Notes: generated by a model not told the origin, from the sequence alone. Shown: positions 1-8,870, numbered from the stretch's first letter. The stretch is 61,000 nt of DNA from Lachnospiraceae bacterium UBA1759 (GCA_002315555.1 DCHF01000022.1:67900-128899), one strand, 5' to 3'. Numbers and translations: made by a program.

Positions 1-2
1 AC

Positions 3-365
3 AAGCCGATGAACTGCACCATTAATGAGGCACCGGATGTTAACGTTACCGTTACCATCAATAACTCACTGGATGCATACTACACCAGCCTGTCTACCAC
101 CTTCCTGGACGGTACTCCGGTCGGCGGTGTCAATCCGGCTACCTGGACCAAGGAACAGCGTGCTTCCTTCAACTCCAACATGAATTCACTTCTGCAGGCC
201 AAGGGTTACTCCTGGCCGGATACCGGAAGCAGCTTCTCCTTTGACGGTACTGTGCTGATCAAGGATCAGATGCCGAAGGAAGACTCTTCTACCGATTCCG
301 GTAGCGACGGCGGTTCCGACAGCGGTTCCGACAGCGGAAGCGATTCCGAAGGCGGCAATGATTGA
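3..365 (+). CDS. C-terminal end of an unrecognised protein with an acidic Ser/Gly/Asp tail (5' truncated)
   Basis: The reading frame is open to the left edge of the window, so only the last 120 residues are present. I do not recognise the family. About 90 residues of Thr/Ser/Asn-rich sequence, of the kind seen in extracellular beta-rich domains, are followed by a low-complexity tail of repeated Gly-Ser-Asp units ending in GGND. There is no C-terminal membrane helix or sortase motif in this fragment. An exported or surface protein is a guess from composition and from the adjacent glycan genes. A strong terminator follows the stop. The Met at position 9 is internal and should not be taken as the start. 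Confidence 0.55.
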   Translation, partial: KPMNCTINEAPDVNVTVTINNSLDAYYTSLSTTFLDGTPVGGVNPATWTKEQRASFNSNMNSLLQAKGYSWPDTGSSFSFDGTVLIKDQMPKEDSSTDSGSDGGSDSGSDSGSDSEGGND

Positions 366-415
366 TCAAAATCAGCCCGTTTTACGCACTTAAGTATTAA
401 AAATACAAACATATG

Positions 416-452
416 AAAACACCCCGATAACCAGGTTATCGGGGTGTTTTTT
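416..452. terminator. Bidirectional intrinsic terminator
   Basis: A nearly perfect inverted repeat has arms at 418-432 and 434-448, followed by six T on the plus strand and a shorter T run on the minus strand. It separates the plus-strand gene ending at 365 from the convergent glycosyltransferase ending at 493 and can serve both. Confidence 0.9.
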
Positions 453-492
453 GTGTTCAGAGAAGCCGCTGTGCGCTTCTGCTATTCGATTT

Positions 493-2673
493 TTAATCCG
501 CGCATTTTTCCTTTGCTGCTTCACGGTACATCGCTGCCACCTGTTCGTTCCGGGCCGGAATGCTGATGTAGTCCGGATTGAAATAATCCATGTAGGACAG
601 GTTCGGGTTGTAGTAGGGATCGGTATACGCATCCGCCATGTCATAGCGGTTGATGGCCCATTTGTCGTTCAGGTTGCGGGATTCCTTGCTGAAGCGTACG
701 AACTTCTCCGGCGTGTTCTCCTCGCCGCGGGACTTGGACTCGTAATGGTACAGCTTGGCTTCCGCATCGTAAACGATCAGATAACCCTTTTCGCGGACCT
801 TCAGGCAGAAGTCCACATCATTGAATGCGACCTCGAAGGTTTCATCAAGACCGTCGACCTCTTCGTACACGCTGCGCCGCACCATAAAGCAGGCCGCAGT
901 AACCGCGGAAACGTCCTGCGTGGTGATCGCACGGCAGAAATAACCGGGCGCGCTATCCGGAAGTCCCTTGAACATATGGCAGGCCAGACCGCCGGCACCC
1001 AGAAGAACGCCCGCATGCTGGATCGTGTTGTCGTTGTACAGAAGCTTAACGCCAACAATGCCCACCTCCGGCCGCATCGCGTAACCAAGCATGCTTTCAA
1101 ACAGATTTGCGGAAATGACTTCCACATCGTTGTTCAGGAGCATGATGTATTCGCCCTTCGCGTATTTAAAACCGAAGTTGTTGATCGCGGAGAAATTGAA
1201 GCCTCCTTCGTAATACACGACCTTCAGGTTCGGGTACTTCTTCTCCGCCTCTTTGTAATAGGCGAACGTGACCTCATCGGTACTGTTGTTCTCGATGACG
1301 ATGACTTCGAAATTCTTATATGTACACTTATTGTACAGGGAATTCAGTGCGATCTCCAGGTCGTCCGTATGGTCCTTGTTCGGAATCAGAACGGAAACGA
1401 GCGGGGATTCCTCGAGGACGTACTCGGACACATACCAGCCGCCCACCTGCCCCGGCACCGCACCGGCATAATAGCCGATGCGCTCATAATGCGCGTTGAT
1501 GGCCCGCGCGCCGGCATCCATCGCATAGGACTTGTTGCCGTGCGACTGTGCCGTGGACTGGCCGTAGGAACGCCAGTGGTACAGGATCCGGGCGATGTGT
1601 CCCACGTGCTTCGTCTTTTCCACACAGCGCAGAATAAAGTCGAAATCCTGGGCGCCGTCAAAATCGGAACGCCAGCCGCCCACCTCGTCCGCAATGCTCT
1701 TCCGCACCGCGAGGAAATGGCACATATAGTTGTTGCAGCGCAGCATGTCGATGTTGAAATCGGACTTGAAATGCGGGAAGAAGAAATAATCCGAACGGTT
1801 CGTGATCTTGTCTTCGTCACTGTACAGCATGTCTGTTTCCGGATGCTCGTTCACGTATTTCACATAACAGTACAGCGCATCCGGCTCGATCATGTCGTCA
1901 TGGTCCAGCATCGCGATGAAATCGCCGTCCGCCATCTCAAGCGCTGCATTCGTATTGCCCGCAATACCCAGGTTTTCATCCAGATTCCGCACCTTCACAC
2001 GCGGATCCACGGCCTGCCAGTATTTCAGACGGTTCGCGACCTTGTCGTTCAACATGTTGGCATTGACAATGCAAAGCTCCAGATTGGAATAGCTCTGTTT
2101 CAGAACGGAGCCGATCATATCGTCCAGGTACGCGTCCGGCGTATTAAACACCGGCACCAGGATACTGAACTTCGGCATATAGTCGAATACTTCCTTCTTC
2201 TGCTCCGCGAGCTCGAGCGCACTTGCACGGTACGCCTGGAACCAGGCAGCATACTTGTGGTCGTTCCGCTTGATCACCTTGTTGGCTACACGGCCGGCCG
2301 CGTGACGGAGGTCCAGATACTTCTCCTTCGCTTTTTTGGCCGTTTTCCGGAGCTTCAGGATCCGGCCGTTGAGCGGATAGTTCCGGGTCTCCACAACGGT
2401 ATCTCCGGCCTTTTCAAGTGCCTGAAGGGTGATCGTGACGTTCTTCTCATACGGCACCTCGATATACATGCCGAGGTCATCCTTTCCCGGATCGCGGAAC
2501 AGCGCGTAGCCGATGTCCGGCCGGCAGTTCCACCAGACCTTGATGGGGATCTCGGAGCCATCGGGCCCAAAGGCCTTATACTCCATCCGATGGGTCACGT
2601 CCGAACCGGCCCCCCATCCGATGATATTCATTTTGTTTCCGCGCACATACGCGCTGTCGATGCAAAGACGCAT
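493..2673 (-). CDS. Two-domain family 2 glycosyltransferase (rhamnan/O-antigen type)
   Basis: A 726-residue cytoplasmic or membrane-associated glycosyltransferase with two GT-A domains. The first is at about residues 168-390, with the nucleotide-sugar site LDHDD near 256-260. The second is at about 424-650, with LLNNDVEV near 512-519 and the FNDVDFC acceptor-side motif after it. Residues 1-150 form a beta-rich leader domain also found in the next gene. No transmembrane helix is evident. Start ATG at 2673 is preceded by GGGAG. It is the last of three minus-strand genes and resembles its upstream neighbour along its whole length, so the two are tandem paralogues. The family builds cell-surface polysaccharides, usually rhamnose-containing; the actual sugar cannot be read from sequence. 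Confidence 0.85.
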   Translation of the reverse strand: MRLCIDSAYVRGNKMNIIGWGAGSDVTHRMEYKAFGPDGSEIPIKVWWNCRPDIGYALFRDPGKDDLGMYIEVPYEKNVTITLQALEKAGDTVVETRNYPLNGRILKLRKTAKKAKEKYLDLRHAAGRVANKVIKRNDHKYAAWFQAYRASALELAEQKKEVFDYMPKFSILVPVFNTPDAYLDDMIGSVLKQSYSNLELCIVNANMLNDKVANRLKYWQAVDPRVKVRNLDENLGIAGNTNAALEMADGDFIAMLDHDDMIEPDALYCYVKYVNEHPETDMLYSDEDKITNRSDYFFFPHFKSDFNIDMLRCNNYMCHFLAVRKSIADEVGGWRSDFDGAQDFDFILRCVEKTKHVGHIARILYHWRSYGQSTAQSHGNKSYAMDAGARAINAHYERIGYYAGAVPGQVGGWYVSEYVLEESPLVSVLIPNKDHTDDLEIALNSLYNKCTYKNFEVIVIENNSTDEVTFAYYKEAEKKYPNLKVVYYEGGFNFSAINNFGFKYAKGEYIMLLNNDVEVISANLFESMLGYAMRPEVGIVGVKLLYNDNTIQHAGVLLGAGGLACHMFKGLPDSAPGYFCRAITTQDVSAVTAACFMVRRSVYEEVDGLDETFEVAFNDVDFCLKVREKGYLIVYDAEAKLYHYESKSRGEENTPEKFVRFSKESRNLNDKWAINRYDMADAYTDPYYNPNLSYMDYFNPDYISIPARNEQVAAMYREAAKEKCAD

Positions 2674-2785
2674 AAATTCTCCCGATTCTGCCGATGAAGC
2701 TTCGGCGTTTGATCATTCCGCGGTGCTGCCGGCATTCTTCCGGACTGCGGTGCGTTTACGACCGCCCGGACCGCATGCACTTATG

Positions 2786-4873
2786 TTACGGAAGCAGATA
2801 GGATCCGCGCTTCAGTGAGAGGTTATCGTTGTAATACGGGTCACGCTTGAGACGGTCCGCCCAGCGCTTTCGAAGAAGCGCCATCTCGCCGTCCAAACGG
2901 GCACGCTTCTCTTCCGTGTCCTCATAGCCGCGGGACTTGGATTCATAGTGATAAAGCTCGGCAAAGGCATCGTAGACGACGGACTTTCCGGCAGCCTCCG
3001 CCTTCAGGCAGTAATCCACATCGTTGTATGCGACCGTGAATTCCTCGGTCATTCCACCCAGTTTTTCATACAGCGCCCGCGGGGTCATCAGACAAGCGCC
3101 CGTGACGGCGGAAACATTGCAGGACGATACCAGACGGCCCATATAACCGGGCTCCTCCACGGACATGCCGAGGCAGATGTGGATGACGCGGTCCTCTACC
3201 GCCGCAATGACGCCGGCATGCTGGATCGTGTCATCGCCGTACAGAAGCTTGGCACCGACCACGCCGTTCTCCGGCATACCGCAGTAGAACACCAGGCTTT
3301 CGATGAAGTCCGGACTGATGACTTCGGTATCGTTGTTCAAAAGGAGCAGATACTCACCCTTCGCGGACTGTGCGCCGAAGTTATTGATCTTTGCGTAATT
3401 GAAAGAGCCCTTATAATACACGGTCCGGATGCGGATGTCGCGTGCTTCGAGCGCCTTATAGCATTCCATGATCTCTTCCGTTTCGCTGTTGTTTTCAATA
3501 ATGATGATCTCGTAATTCTCATACGTGGACTTTTGCAGAATGGATTCCACACAGCGAAGAAGGTCCTCCTTATGATCCTTGTTCGGGATCAGAATGGACA
3601 CAAGCGGTTTCCCGGAAAGCACCGGCTTCGTAATGTAACGGCCGGAGAATTTGGACGGCTCCATCTCCACCGTATAGCCGCTCCGCGCGTAGGAATCGCG
3701 GATGGCGCGGGCACCGGCATCGATGGCATAGGTCTTGGCCTGCATACCGCCGGACGTGGACGCCGCGTGGATGCGCCAATTGTAAAGGATCCTAGAGATA
3801 TGGACGACCTCACCGCCCTCCTCCATGTTTTCCACACACCGGAGCGTGAAATCAAAGTCCTGTGCGCCATCGTAAGCCTTCCGCTCACCGCCCACCCTGC
3901 GGGCCAGCGCAGTCTTGATCATGATGAGATGGCAGATATAATTATCCGAATGCAGTCTCGCAAGGCTGAAATCCGGTTTGAAATGCGGGGTCAGATGCGC
4001 ACCGGTCTCATCGTCGATCTTGTCTTCGTCGCTATAGATGAGTTCAGCCTTCGGGTGCTCGTTCATGGCCTTTACGAATTCATACAGCGCATCCGGCTCA
4101 TACAGGTCGTCCTGATCGAGAAGCGCGATCCATTCGCCGTCCGCAATGGCCAGGCAGGCATTCGTGTTTTCTGAGATACCGTCGTTCTTTTCAAGGACTG
4201 TACACTTGATGCGGGAATCCTCTTTGACCAGTTCGTTAAGACGGCCGGATACGACCTCGTTCTCCCTGCAGCCGTTTGCAAAGCAGAGCTGCCAGTTACC
4301 GTAGGTCTGGTTCTGTACAGACGATACCATCGCCTCAAACTGATCCATTTTGGGGTTATAGACCGGAACCAGGACCGAGATCAGCGGTTCGCACGTAAAA
4401 TGTGCTTCCCGTTGTGCCCTCAGTTCCTTTTTGGTGGCTTTATGGTTCTGATACCACTCGTTGTAACGCATGTCCTCGGGCTGAAGATCGCCGTATTTTT
4501 TGCGCAGAATAAAGCCCTGCTTATCCTTGGAGCGGATGAAACTGAGGATCGAATTCTGATGACGGTACAGTTTGCGGAGCTCGATGCGGATCTCCTCTCC
4601 CGGCGCGTCCTTCCGGTAAGCGTGAAGGAACGCTTCCGATGACGTGTCCATGCTGCCGTGCATCAGGAAGCCGTACTCTTCCTCACCGCGCTTCTGATAC
4701 AGGTATTCGTTCACGTCCTGACGAACCGTGGTCTCCGTGATCATTTCCGCACGGGTACCGTCGGCCGTAAGAATCTCCACGACCGTTTCCGCCCCCTGCT
4801 CGGTCGGCGCCGCCCAGCCGCGTACGTTGACTCTTCCTCTGTCAAAATAAAGATAATCGATACAGTACTGCAT
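2786..4873 (-). CDS. Two-domain family 2 glycosyltransferase, paralogue of the next gene
   Basis: A 695-residue protein with the same architecture as the gene ending at 493: a beta-rich leader (1-150), a first GT-A domain from about residue 164 with LDQDD at 252-256, and a second GT-A domain from about residue 420 with LLNNDTEV and a YNDVDYC motif. It ends in a tail of about 40 residues. It follows the gene ending at 4875 with no spacing, so the two are probably co-transcribed. The duplication suggests an enzyme pair that adds successive residues of a repeating surface glycan. That is inference; donor and acceptor are unknown. Confidence 0.85.
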   Translation of the reverse strand: MQYCIDYLYFDRGRVNVRGWAAPTEQGAETVVEILTADGTRAEMITETTVRQDVNEYLYQKRGEEEYGFLMHGSMDTSSEAFLHAYRKDAPGEEIRIELRKLYRHQNSILSFIRSKDKQGFILRKKYGDLQPEDMRYNEWYQNHKATKKELRAQREAHFTCEPLISVLVPVYNPKMDQFEAMVSSVQNQTYGNWQLCFANGCRENEVVSGRLNELVKEDSRIKCTVLEKNDGISENTNACLAIADGEWIALLDQDDLYEPDALYEFVKAMNEHPKAELIYSDEDKIDDETGAHLTPHFKPDFSLARLHSDNYICHLIMIKTALARRVGGERKAYDGAQDFDFTLRCVENMEEGGEVVHISRILYNWRIHAASTSGGMQAKTYAIDAGARAIRDSYARSGYTVEMEPSKFSGRYITKPVLSGKPLVSILIPNKDHKEDLLRCVESILQKSTYENYEIIIIENNSETEEIMECYKALEARDIRIRTVYYKGSFNYAKINNFGAQSAKGEYLLLLNNDTEVISPDFIESLVFYCGMPENGVVGAKLLYGDDTIQHAGVIAAVEDRVIHICLGMSVEEPGYMGRLVSSCNVSAVTGACLMTPRALYEKLGGMTEEFTVAYNDVDYCLKAEAAGKSVVYDAFAELYHYESKSRGYEDTEEKRARLDGEMALLRKRWADRLKRDPYYNDNLSLKRGSYLLP

Positions 4874-4874
4874 A

Positions 4875-5684
4875 TCAGTTTTCGTTCTTTCTCTCCAATT
4901 TCAGGTAATGCTCCGGAAGGGATTCCGGCAGATACAGATACTTTCTCCCGAGGGTGTTGCCGGCCTTCATGGCCGTCTTGATGAGTAAAAGGCGAAGGAC
5001 CGCAAGCGGTTTTCCCTTGGATTTTAAAATACTTTTAGCGATCCGGGTCCGGCTTTCGATGTAATCCGCGGTGTCCGGCCAAACCGCGGGGCCCGCGTCC
5101 TCCGGGATGCGGCAGCCTGCCATCGGAATGTTGTAGCCGAAGTACTGAATATTGTATTTCTCACTCACACCAAGTAAGAAATATCTGCGGAACTCCCGGC
5201 CGATGCCGGTCTTATTCGTCACATCGACCGCGGCCTCCGGCACGTAGGCGATGCGGGCACCGCCGTAAAGCGCACGTGCGGTCCATACAAGAACTTCCGT
5301 CCGAAATGCATCATGGAAAAACATACCGTATGTTTCAAACGCGCTCATGCGGTACAGAGTGCAGCAGTTCCGGTTCAGAAGAACATTTGCCTTTCCCTCC
5401 AGATACATCGTGTGGATGTCCTTCACACAGGGCTCATCGGAAAAGTCCGCCTTGAGAAGTGCTTTCATTACACGGTCCTTTCCGTGTCCGCGCACCTTTC
5501 CGACAGCAGCCGCAACGGACGGATCCTGCAAAGCCTCCAGCAGGACCTCCTGTGTATTCTCATCCGGTTCCTCCGCGCCGCAGACCATCAACACATACGG
5601 GGTCTTCACTTCGCGTACCGCTTTATTCAGTTCCGCCGCCGATCTTCTGTCCGCGTTAAAAACAACACTGATCTCCGATTTCAT
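4875..5684 (-). CDS. Degenerate glycosyltransferase-like protein
   Basis: A 269-residue protein from the ATG at 5684, which has AAGGTGG just upstream. An in-frame ATG at 5750 lies inside the predicted promoter and has no ribosome binding site, so I reject it. The C-terminal half resembles family 2 rhamnosyltransferases (a segment like FRTEVLVWTARALYGG followed by IAYVPEAAV and EFRRYFLLGVSEKY). The N-terminal half is short, and where the DxD-type metal site would be it reads MVCGAEEPD, so the usual catalytic aspartates are not evident. It may be a structural or acceptor-binding partner of the two large glycosyltransferases, or an active but divergent enzyme. First gene of the three-gene unit. 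Confidence 0.6.
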   Translation of the reverse strand: MKSEISVVFNADRRSAAELNKAVREVKTPYVLMVCGAEEPDENTQEVLLEALQDPSVAAAVGKVRGHGKDRVMKALLKADFSDEPCVKDIHTMYLEGKANVLLNRNCCTLYRMSAFETYGMFFHDAFRTEVLVWTARALYGGARIAYVPEAAVDVTNKTGIGREFRRYFLLGVSEKYNIQYFGYNIPMAGCRIPEDAGPAVWPDTADYIESRTRIAKSILKSKGKPLAVLRLLLIKTAMKAGNTLGRKYLYLPESLPEHYLKLERKNEN

Positions 5685-5721
5685 ATTCCACCTTATGCGG
5701 TACCGATACCGCTCAAATTGC

Positions 5722-5750
5722 TTTACAATATACCACAGATAGTGTATCAT
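5722..5750 (+). promoter_or_regulatory. Sigma-A type promoter for the lipid kinase gene
   Basis: TTTACA at 5722-5727 and TATCAT at 5745-5750 are separated by 17 bases. Transcription would start near 5757, giving a leader of about 57 bases that contains a small hairpin. It overlaps a minus-strand promoter almost completely. Confidence 0.5.
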
Positions 5751-5756
5751 AGTAAA
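5727..5756 (-). promoter_or_regulatory. Sigma-A type promoter for the glycosyltransferase operon
   Basis: On the minus strand TTTACT (5751-5756) and TATATT (5727-5732) are 18 bases apart. Predicted initiation near 5719 gives a leader of about 35 bases to the ATG at 5684. The boxes share DNA with the opposing plus-strand promoter, so only one polymerase could occupy the site at a time. Confidence 0.5.
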
Positions 5757-5771
5757 TAATGAAAGTCAAAT

Positions 5772-5794
5772 GCGGTGCCCCCTTTATGCACCGC
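5772..5794 (+). other. Leader hairpin before the lipid kinase gene
   Basis: Perfect 7-base arms GCGGTGC (5772-5778) and GCACCGC (5788-5794) enclose a 9-base loop and are followed by TTATTT and the ribosome binding site AAAGGAG. The stem is too short for a confident terminator; it may affect leader stability or translation. Confidence 0.4.
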
Positions 5795-5813
5795 TTATTT
5801 AAAGGAGTTTCGA

Positions 5814-6677
5814 ATGAGCAAGTATACCGTGATCTACAACCCGCTCGCCGGCAACGGAAGCGGAAAAGCCACCGCGGAGACCATTCACGCAGCCTTCCCG
5901 GAGGATACCTTCCGTTTTGAAGACATTACGAAGATCGAAGATCCGAACGCCTTCCTCGCTGCCCTTCCGGCCGATGAGAAGCCGCTTTACACCGGTGGTG
6001 ACGGCACGCTGAACCGTCTGGCAAACACCGTGGATTTTGATACGCTGGACCGCGAGGTCTACTATTATCCGGCGGGTACCGGAAACGATTTCATGAATGA
6101 TGTCCGCGAAAAAGAAGGAAACGGTATCTTCTGCATCAACAAATACATGAAGAGCCTTCCGGTCGTGACCGTAAACGGACAGACCTGCAAAGTACTGAAC
6201 GGCGTGGGCTTTGGCATCGACGGTTACTGCTGCGAAGTCGGCGACAAGATGAAAGAGACCTCCGACAAGCCGGTCAATTACACCGCCATCGCCATCAAGG
6301 GTCTGCTCTTCTACTTCAAGCCCGTAAATGCCGAGGTCACGGTGGATGGCGTGACGCACACTTATAAAAAGGCGTGGCTCGCTCCGACCATGAACGGCCG
6401 TTTCTACGGCGGCGGTATGAACGCCACCCCGAACCAGGACCGTCTGGATCCGACCGGCACGCTTTCCACGCTTGTCATGTACGGTTCCGGCAAGCTCCAC
6501 ACGCTCATGGTCTTCCCGAACATTTTCAAGGGAACTCATGTGGACCACAAGGAATGCGTGGAAGTTCTGACCGGAAAGAACATTACCGTCCGCTTCGATG
6601 CTCCCACTGCGCTTCAGATCGACGGTGAAACGATCTCGGGTGTGACCGAATATACGATGACTTCAACAAGAGCCTGA
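5814..6677 (+). CDS. Diacylglycerol kinase-family lipid kinase
   Basis: A 287-residue cytosolic protein of the DAGK catalytic family (YegS/BmrU/DgkB group), which phosphorylates diacylglycerol or related lipids with ATP. The N-terminus carries the nucleotide-binding start YNPLAGNGSG, and the hallmark GGDGTLNRL is near residues 60-68, followed by PAGTGNDF. The C-terminal part is the beta-sandwich lipid domain. Start ATG at 5814 has AAAGGAG seven bases upstream; an in-frame ATG at 5775 lies inside a leader hairpin and is rejected. The DegV gene follows 18 bases later, so both probably act in fatty acid or phospholipid turnover. The exact substrate is not evident. Confidence 0.85.
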   Translation: MSKYTVIYNPLAGNGSGKATAETIHAAFPEDTFRFEDITKIEDPNAFLAALPADEKPLYTGGDGTLNRLANTVDFDTLDREVYYYPAGTGNDFMNDVREKEGNGIFCINKYMKSLPVVTVNGQTCKVLNGVGFGIDGYCCEVGDKMKETSDKPVNYTAIAIKGLLFYFKPVNAEVTVDGVTHTYKKAWLAPTMNGRFYGGGMNATPNQDRLDPTGTLSTLVMYGSGKLHTLMVFPNIFKGTHVDHKECVEVLTGKNITVRFDAPTALQIDGETISGVTEYTMTSTRA

Positions 6678-6695
6678 GAAAGGATTATTACCCTG

Positions 6696-7562
6696 ATGGA
6701 TTATCAGATTTTTATGGACGTATCCGGTGATGTGGATCCGGTCCTTGCGAAAGAAGAAAACATCGGCTGCGTGCCGATGCAGTACACGGTCGGTGAGGAA
6801 ATGCATACGAGCTACGGACCGGAGACCCGCGAATTCATGAAAGTCTTTTACGACGGCCAGCGGAACGGCGACCTGACGCAGACCACGCAGATCACTCCCT
6901 TCAACTATACCGAGTTTTTCACCCCGTATCTGAAAAAAGGGATCGACTGCCTGTACATTTGCCTGTCAAGCGGTCTTTCCTCCACGTATCAGTCCGCACT
7001 GCTCGCCGCTTCCGAACTCGGTGACGATTTTCCGGACGCCCGCCTCGTCGTCCTGGACTCCAGGTCCGCGACCGCAGGCATCGGCCTCGTGCTGGAGCGT
7101 GCCGTAAAAAACAAAAAGGCCGGCCTGACCATCGATGAAAACTTTGTCGCCCTGGAAGAGACCGTAAAGAAGCTGAAGATCAAATTTATGGTCCAGAACC
7201 TGACCTATCTCCGTCGCGGCGGACGTGTCGGTGCCGCGGCCGCGACCGTTGCCAACGTGCTCGATATCAAGCCGATCCTGGAGATCAACGAAGAAGGAAA
7301 GCTCGTTACCATCAATAAAAAGCGCGGCAACAAGCAGACCCTGAATACACTCCTTCAGTATTTTGAGGATGAGCGGAGCTTTGAAGATAACGGCGATCCG
7401 ATCTACATTGTAGACTCCGACTCTCCGGAATTCTCCGATTATCTTTATGACGAGGTCCGGAAGCGCTGTCCGAACCACGAGATCAAGCGCACTTCCCTGT
7501 CACCGATCATCGGTGCACATACGGGCCCGGGACTCGGTGCCGTATGTCATATCGGAAAATAA
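6696..7562 (+). CDS. DegV family fatty-acid-binding protein
   Basis: A 288-residue two-domain DegV protein. The family binds a fatty acid in a cleft between domains; FakB members present it to the FakA kinase for phosphorylation. Visible features are the N-terminal strand with DVSGDVDP, the CLSSGLSSTYQSA segment lining the fatty acid carboxylate site, LDSRSATAGIGL, and the C-terminal PIIGAHTGPGLGAV, which is strongly conserved in DegV. It forms a two-gene plus-strand unit with the lipid kinase and ends at a strong terminator. No FakA homologue is in this window, so a FakB role is likely by family but not proven. Confidence 0.9.
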   Translation: MDYQIFMDVSGDVDPVLAKEENIGCVPMQYTVGEEMHTSYGPETREFMKVFYDGQRNGDLTQTTQITPFNYTEFFTPYLKKGIDCLYICLSSGLSSTYQSALLAASELGDDFPDARLVVLDSRSATAGIGLVLERAVKNKKAGLTIDENFVALEETVKKLKIKFMVQNLTYLRRGGRVGAAAATVANVLDIKPILEINEEGKLVTINKKRGNKQTLNTLLQYFEDERSFEDNGDPIYIVDSDSPEFSDYLYDEVRKRCPNHEIKRTSLSPIIGAHTGPGLGAVCHIGK

Positions 7563-7570
7563 AAAACACA

Positions 7571-7609
7571 AAAAAGCTCCGGGCATCCATCCGATGCCCG
7601 GAGCTTTTT
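7571..7609 (+). terminator. Intrinsic terminator after degV
   Basis: Sixteen-base arms at 7571-7586 and 7594-7609 with a 7-base loop; the right arm ends in five T. The left arm's A run gives a T tail in the other direction too, so it may also stop minus-strand transcription from the gene ending at 7717. Confidence 0.9.
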
Positions 7610-7716
7610 GTTTCAGCAGTTTCAATTCTTATTCGATCCCGCTTGATGCCTGTCTTCAGCGCTTCTCTTCCCCGGATTCCCGGAAGAACAGATGATCAGC
7701 CGTTCGGTCTCGATCA

Positions 7717-8820
7717 TCACTTTAACAGCTCTGCCATTTCCGCCATCAGATCCGGAATCTTAATGGACTGCGGGCAAGCTGCTTCGCAAGCACCGCAGCC
7801 GATGCAATCGGCCGGTGTGCCCTCGGACTCGATGTTCTTTGCCGCATTCAGTTCATGCTGGCCGTTTACTTTGTATGCGTTGTAGACCTTCAGGTATTCC
7901 GGAATGTTGATCTGGACCGGGCAGCCCTCGGTGCAGTAGCGGCAGCCGGTACACGGAACGACCATGGAAGAACGGAACAGCTCGCAAGCCTTCATCAGGA
8001 TCGCCATATCCTCTTCATTCAGACCGTCCTCTACGGAGAAGGTATTTAAGTTGTCGGTGATCTGCTCCATGGAGCTCATGCCGCTTAAGATGACCTTGAC
8101 ATTCGGAAGGCTCTTAACGAAACGCAGTGCCCAGGAAGAAATGCTCCAATCCGGATGCGCTGCCTTCAGAACAGCTTCCGCTTCCGGAGTCAGGGAGGAC
8201 AGACGGCCGCCGCGGACCGGCTCCATAACGACGATCGGAATATTTCTCTCGGTCAGGATCTCGTACTCTTCCTTAGCGGTACCGTATACCCAGTCATAGT
8301 AGTTCAGCTGGATCTGCGCGAAGTCCCACTTACGTGCATCCGCGTAACGTCTCAGAACGTCCGTGCTTGCATGGCTGGAGAAGCCGAGGTATGTGATCTT
8401 GCCCTCTTCCTTCTTCTGTTCGAAGTACGGGATCGCACCGCTCTCGAGATAGGTGTCGATGTTATTGTCTAACAGGCAGTGCAGCAGATAGAAATCGATG
8501 TGATCGGTCTGCAGTCTTCTCAAAGACTCTGCGAAAACGGCTTCGTAATCCGGATTGGAACCGATATGGAACTTGGATGCCAGATAGAAGCTGTCTCTGT
8601 CATGCTTGGTCATGCATGCACCGAGGCACTCTTCGGAGCCGGTGTATACATACGCCGTATCAAAATAGTTGATACCGTTTGCAAGCGCGTTGTCGATGAT
8701 CTCATGTGCCTTCACATAATCGATCGGGGAACCCGGTACGCCCGGCTCCACTGCCGGAAGACGCATATTGCCCATGCCGAGGCCGGATACCTTAATGTTC
8801 TGAAACTCTTTGTAAATCAT
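7717..8820 (-). CDS. Aldo/keto reductase with C-terminal ferredoxin-type 4Fe-4S domain
   Basis: A 367-residue NADPH-type aldo/keto reductase of the clostridial form. The TIM barrel (about 1-280) shows FDTAYVYTGSEE (catalytic Asp and Tyr), LASKFH (catalytic Lys) and YLLHCL (catalytic His). The C-terminus carries two cysteine groups, CTGCRYCTEGCP and CIGCGACEAACP, that should bind two 4Fe-4S clusters. Start ATG at 8820 is chosen because AAAGGGA precedes it; an upstream in-frame start has no such site. It is monocistronic, with its own promoter and the terminator at 7571. The family reduces or oxidises sugars and aldehydes in anaerobes; the substrate here is unknown. Confidence 0.9.
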   Translation of the reverse strand: MIYKEFQNIKVSGLGMGNMRLPAVEPGVPGSPIDYVKAHEIIDNALANGINYFDTAYVYTGSEECLGACMTKHDRDSFYLASKFHIGSNPDYEAVFAESLRRLQTDHIDFYLLHCLLDNNIDTYLESGAIPYFEQKKEEGKITYLGFSSHASTDVLRRYADARKWDFAQIQLNYYDWVYGTAKEEYEILTERNIPIVVMEPVRGGRLSSLTPEAEAVLKAAHPDWSISSWALRFVKSLPNVKVILSGMSSMEQITDNLNTFSVEDGLNEEDMAILMKACELFRSSMVVPCTGCRYCTEGCPVQINIPEYLKVYNAYKVNGQHELNAAKNIESEGTPADCIGCGACEAACPQSIKIPDLMAEMAELLK

Positions 8821-8853
8821 GATGTAGATCCCTTTCGTGTGTAATGTACCTTC

Positions 8854-8870
8854 CCATGCTTCCTGCATGG
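8854..8870. other. Small inverted repeat in the aldo/keto reductase leader
   Basis: CCATGC and GCATGG flank a 5-base loop between the predicted promoter and the reductase start. It could be an operator or a leader hairpin; only the symmetry supports it. Confidence 0.3.

Noticed and set aside
451..2697. A 748-codon open frame on the plus strand opposite the first glycosyltransferase
   Set aside because: It mirrors a gene with clear GT-A motifs on the other strand, has no recognisable domain and is dominated by residues expected from antisense reading of this codon usage.
2948..4174. A 408-codon plus-strand frame opposite the second glycosyltransferase
   Set aside because: It is a shadow of the minus-strand gene, His/Val/Ile-rich as expected for antisense, with no motifs.
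7610..7716. A regulatory RNA between the degV terminator and the aldo/keto reductase stop
   Set aside because: No stable fold, promoter or conserved motif could be seen; it looks like plain intergenic sequence.
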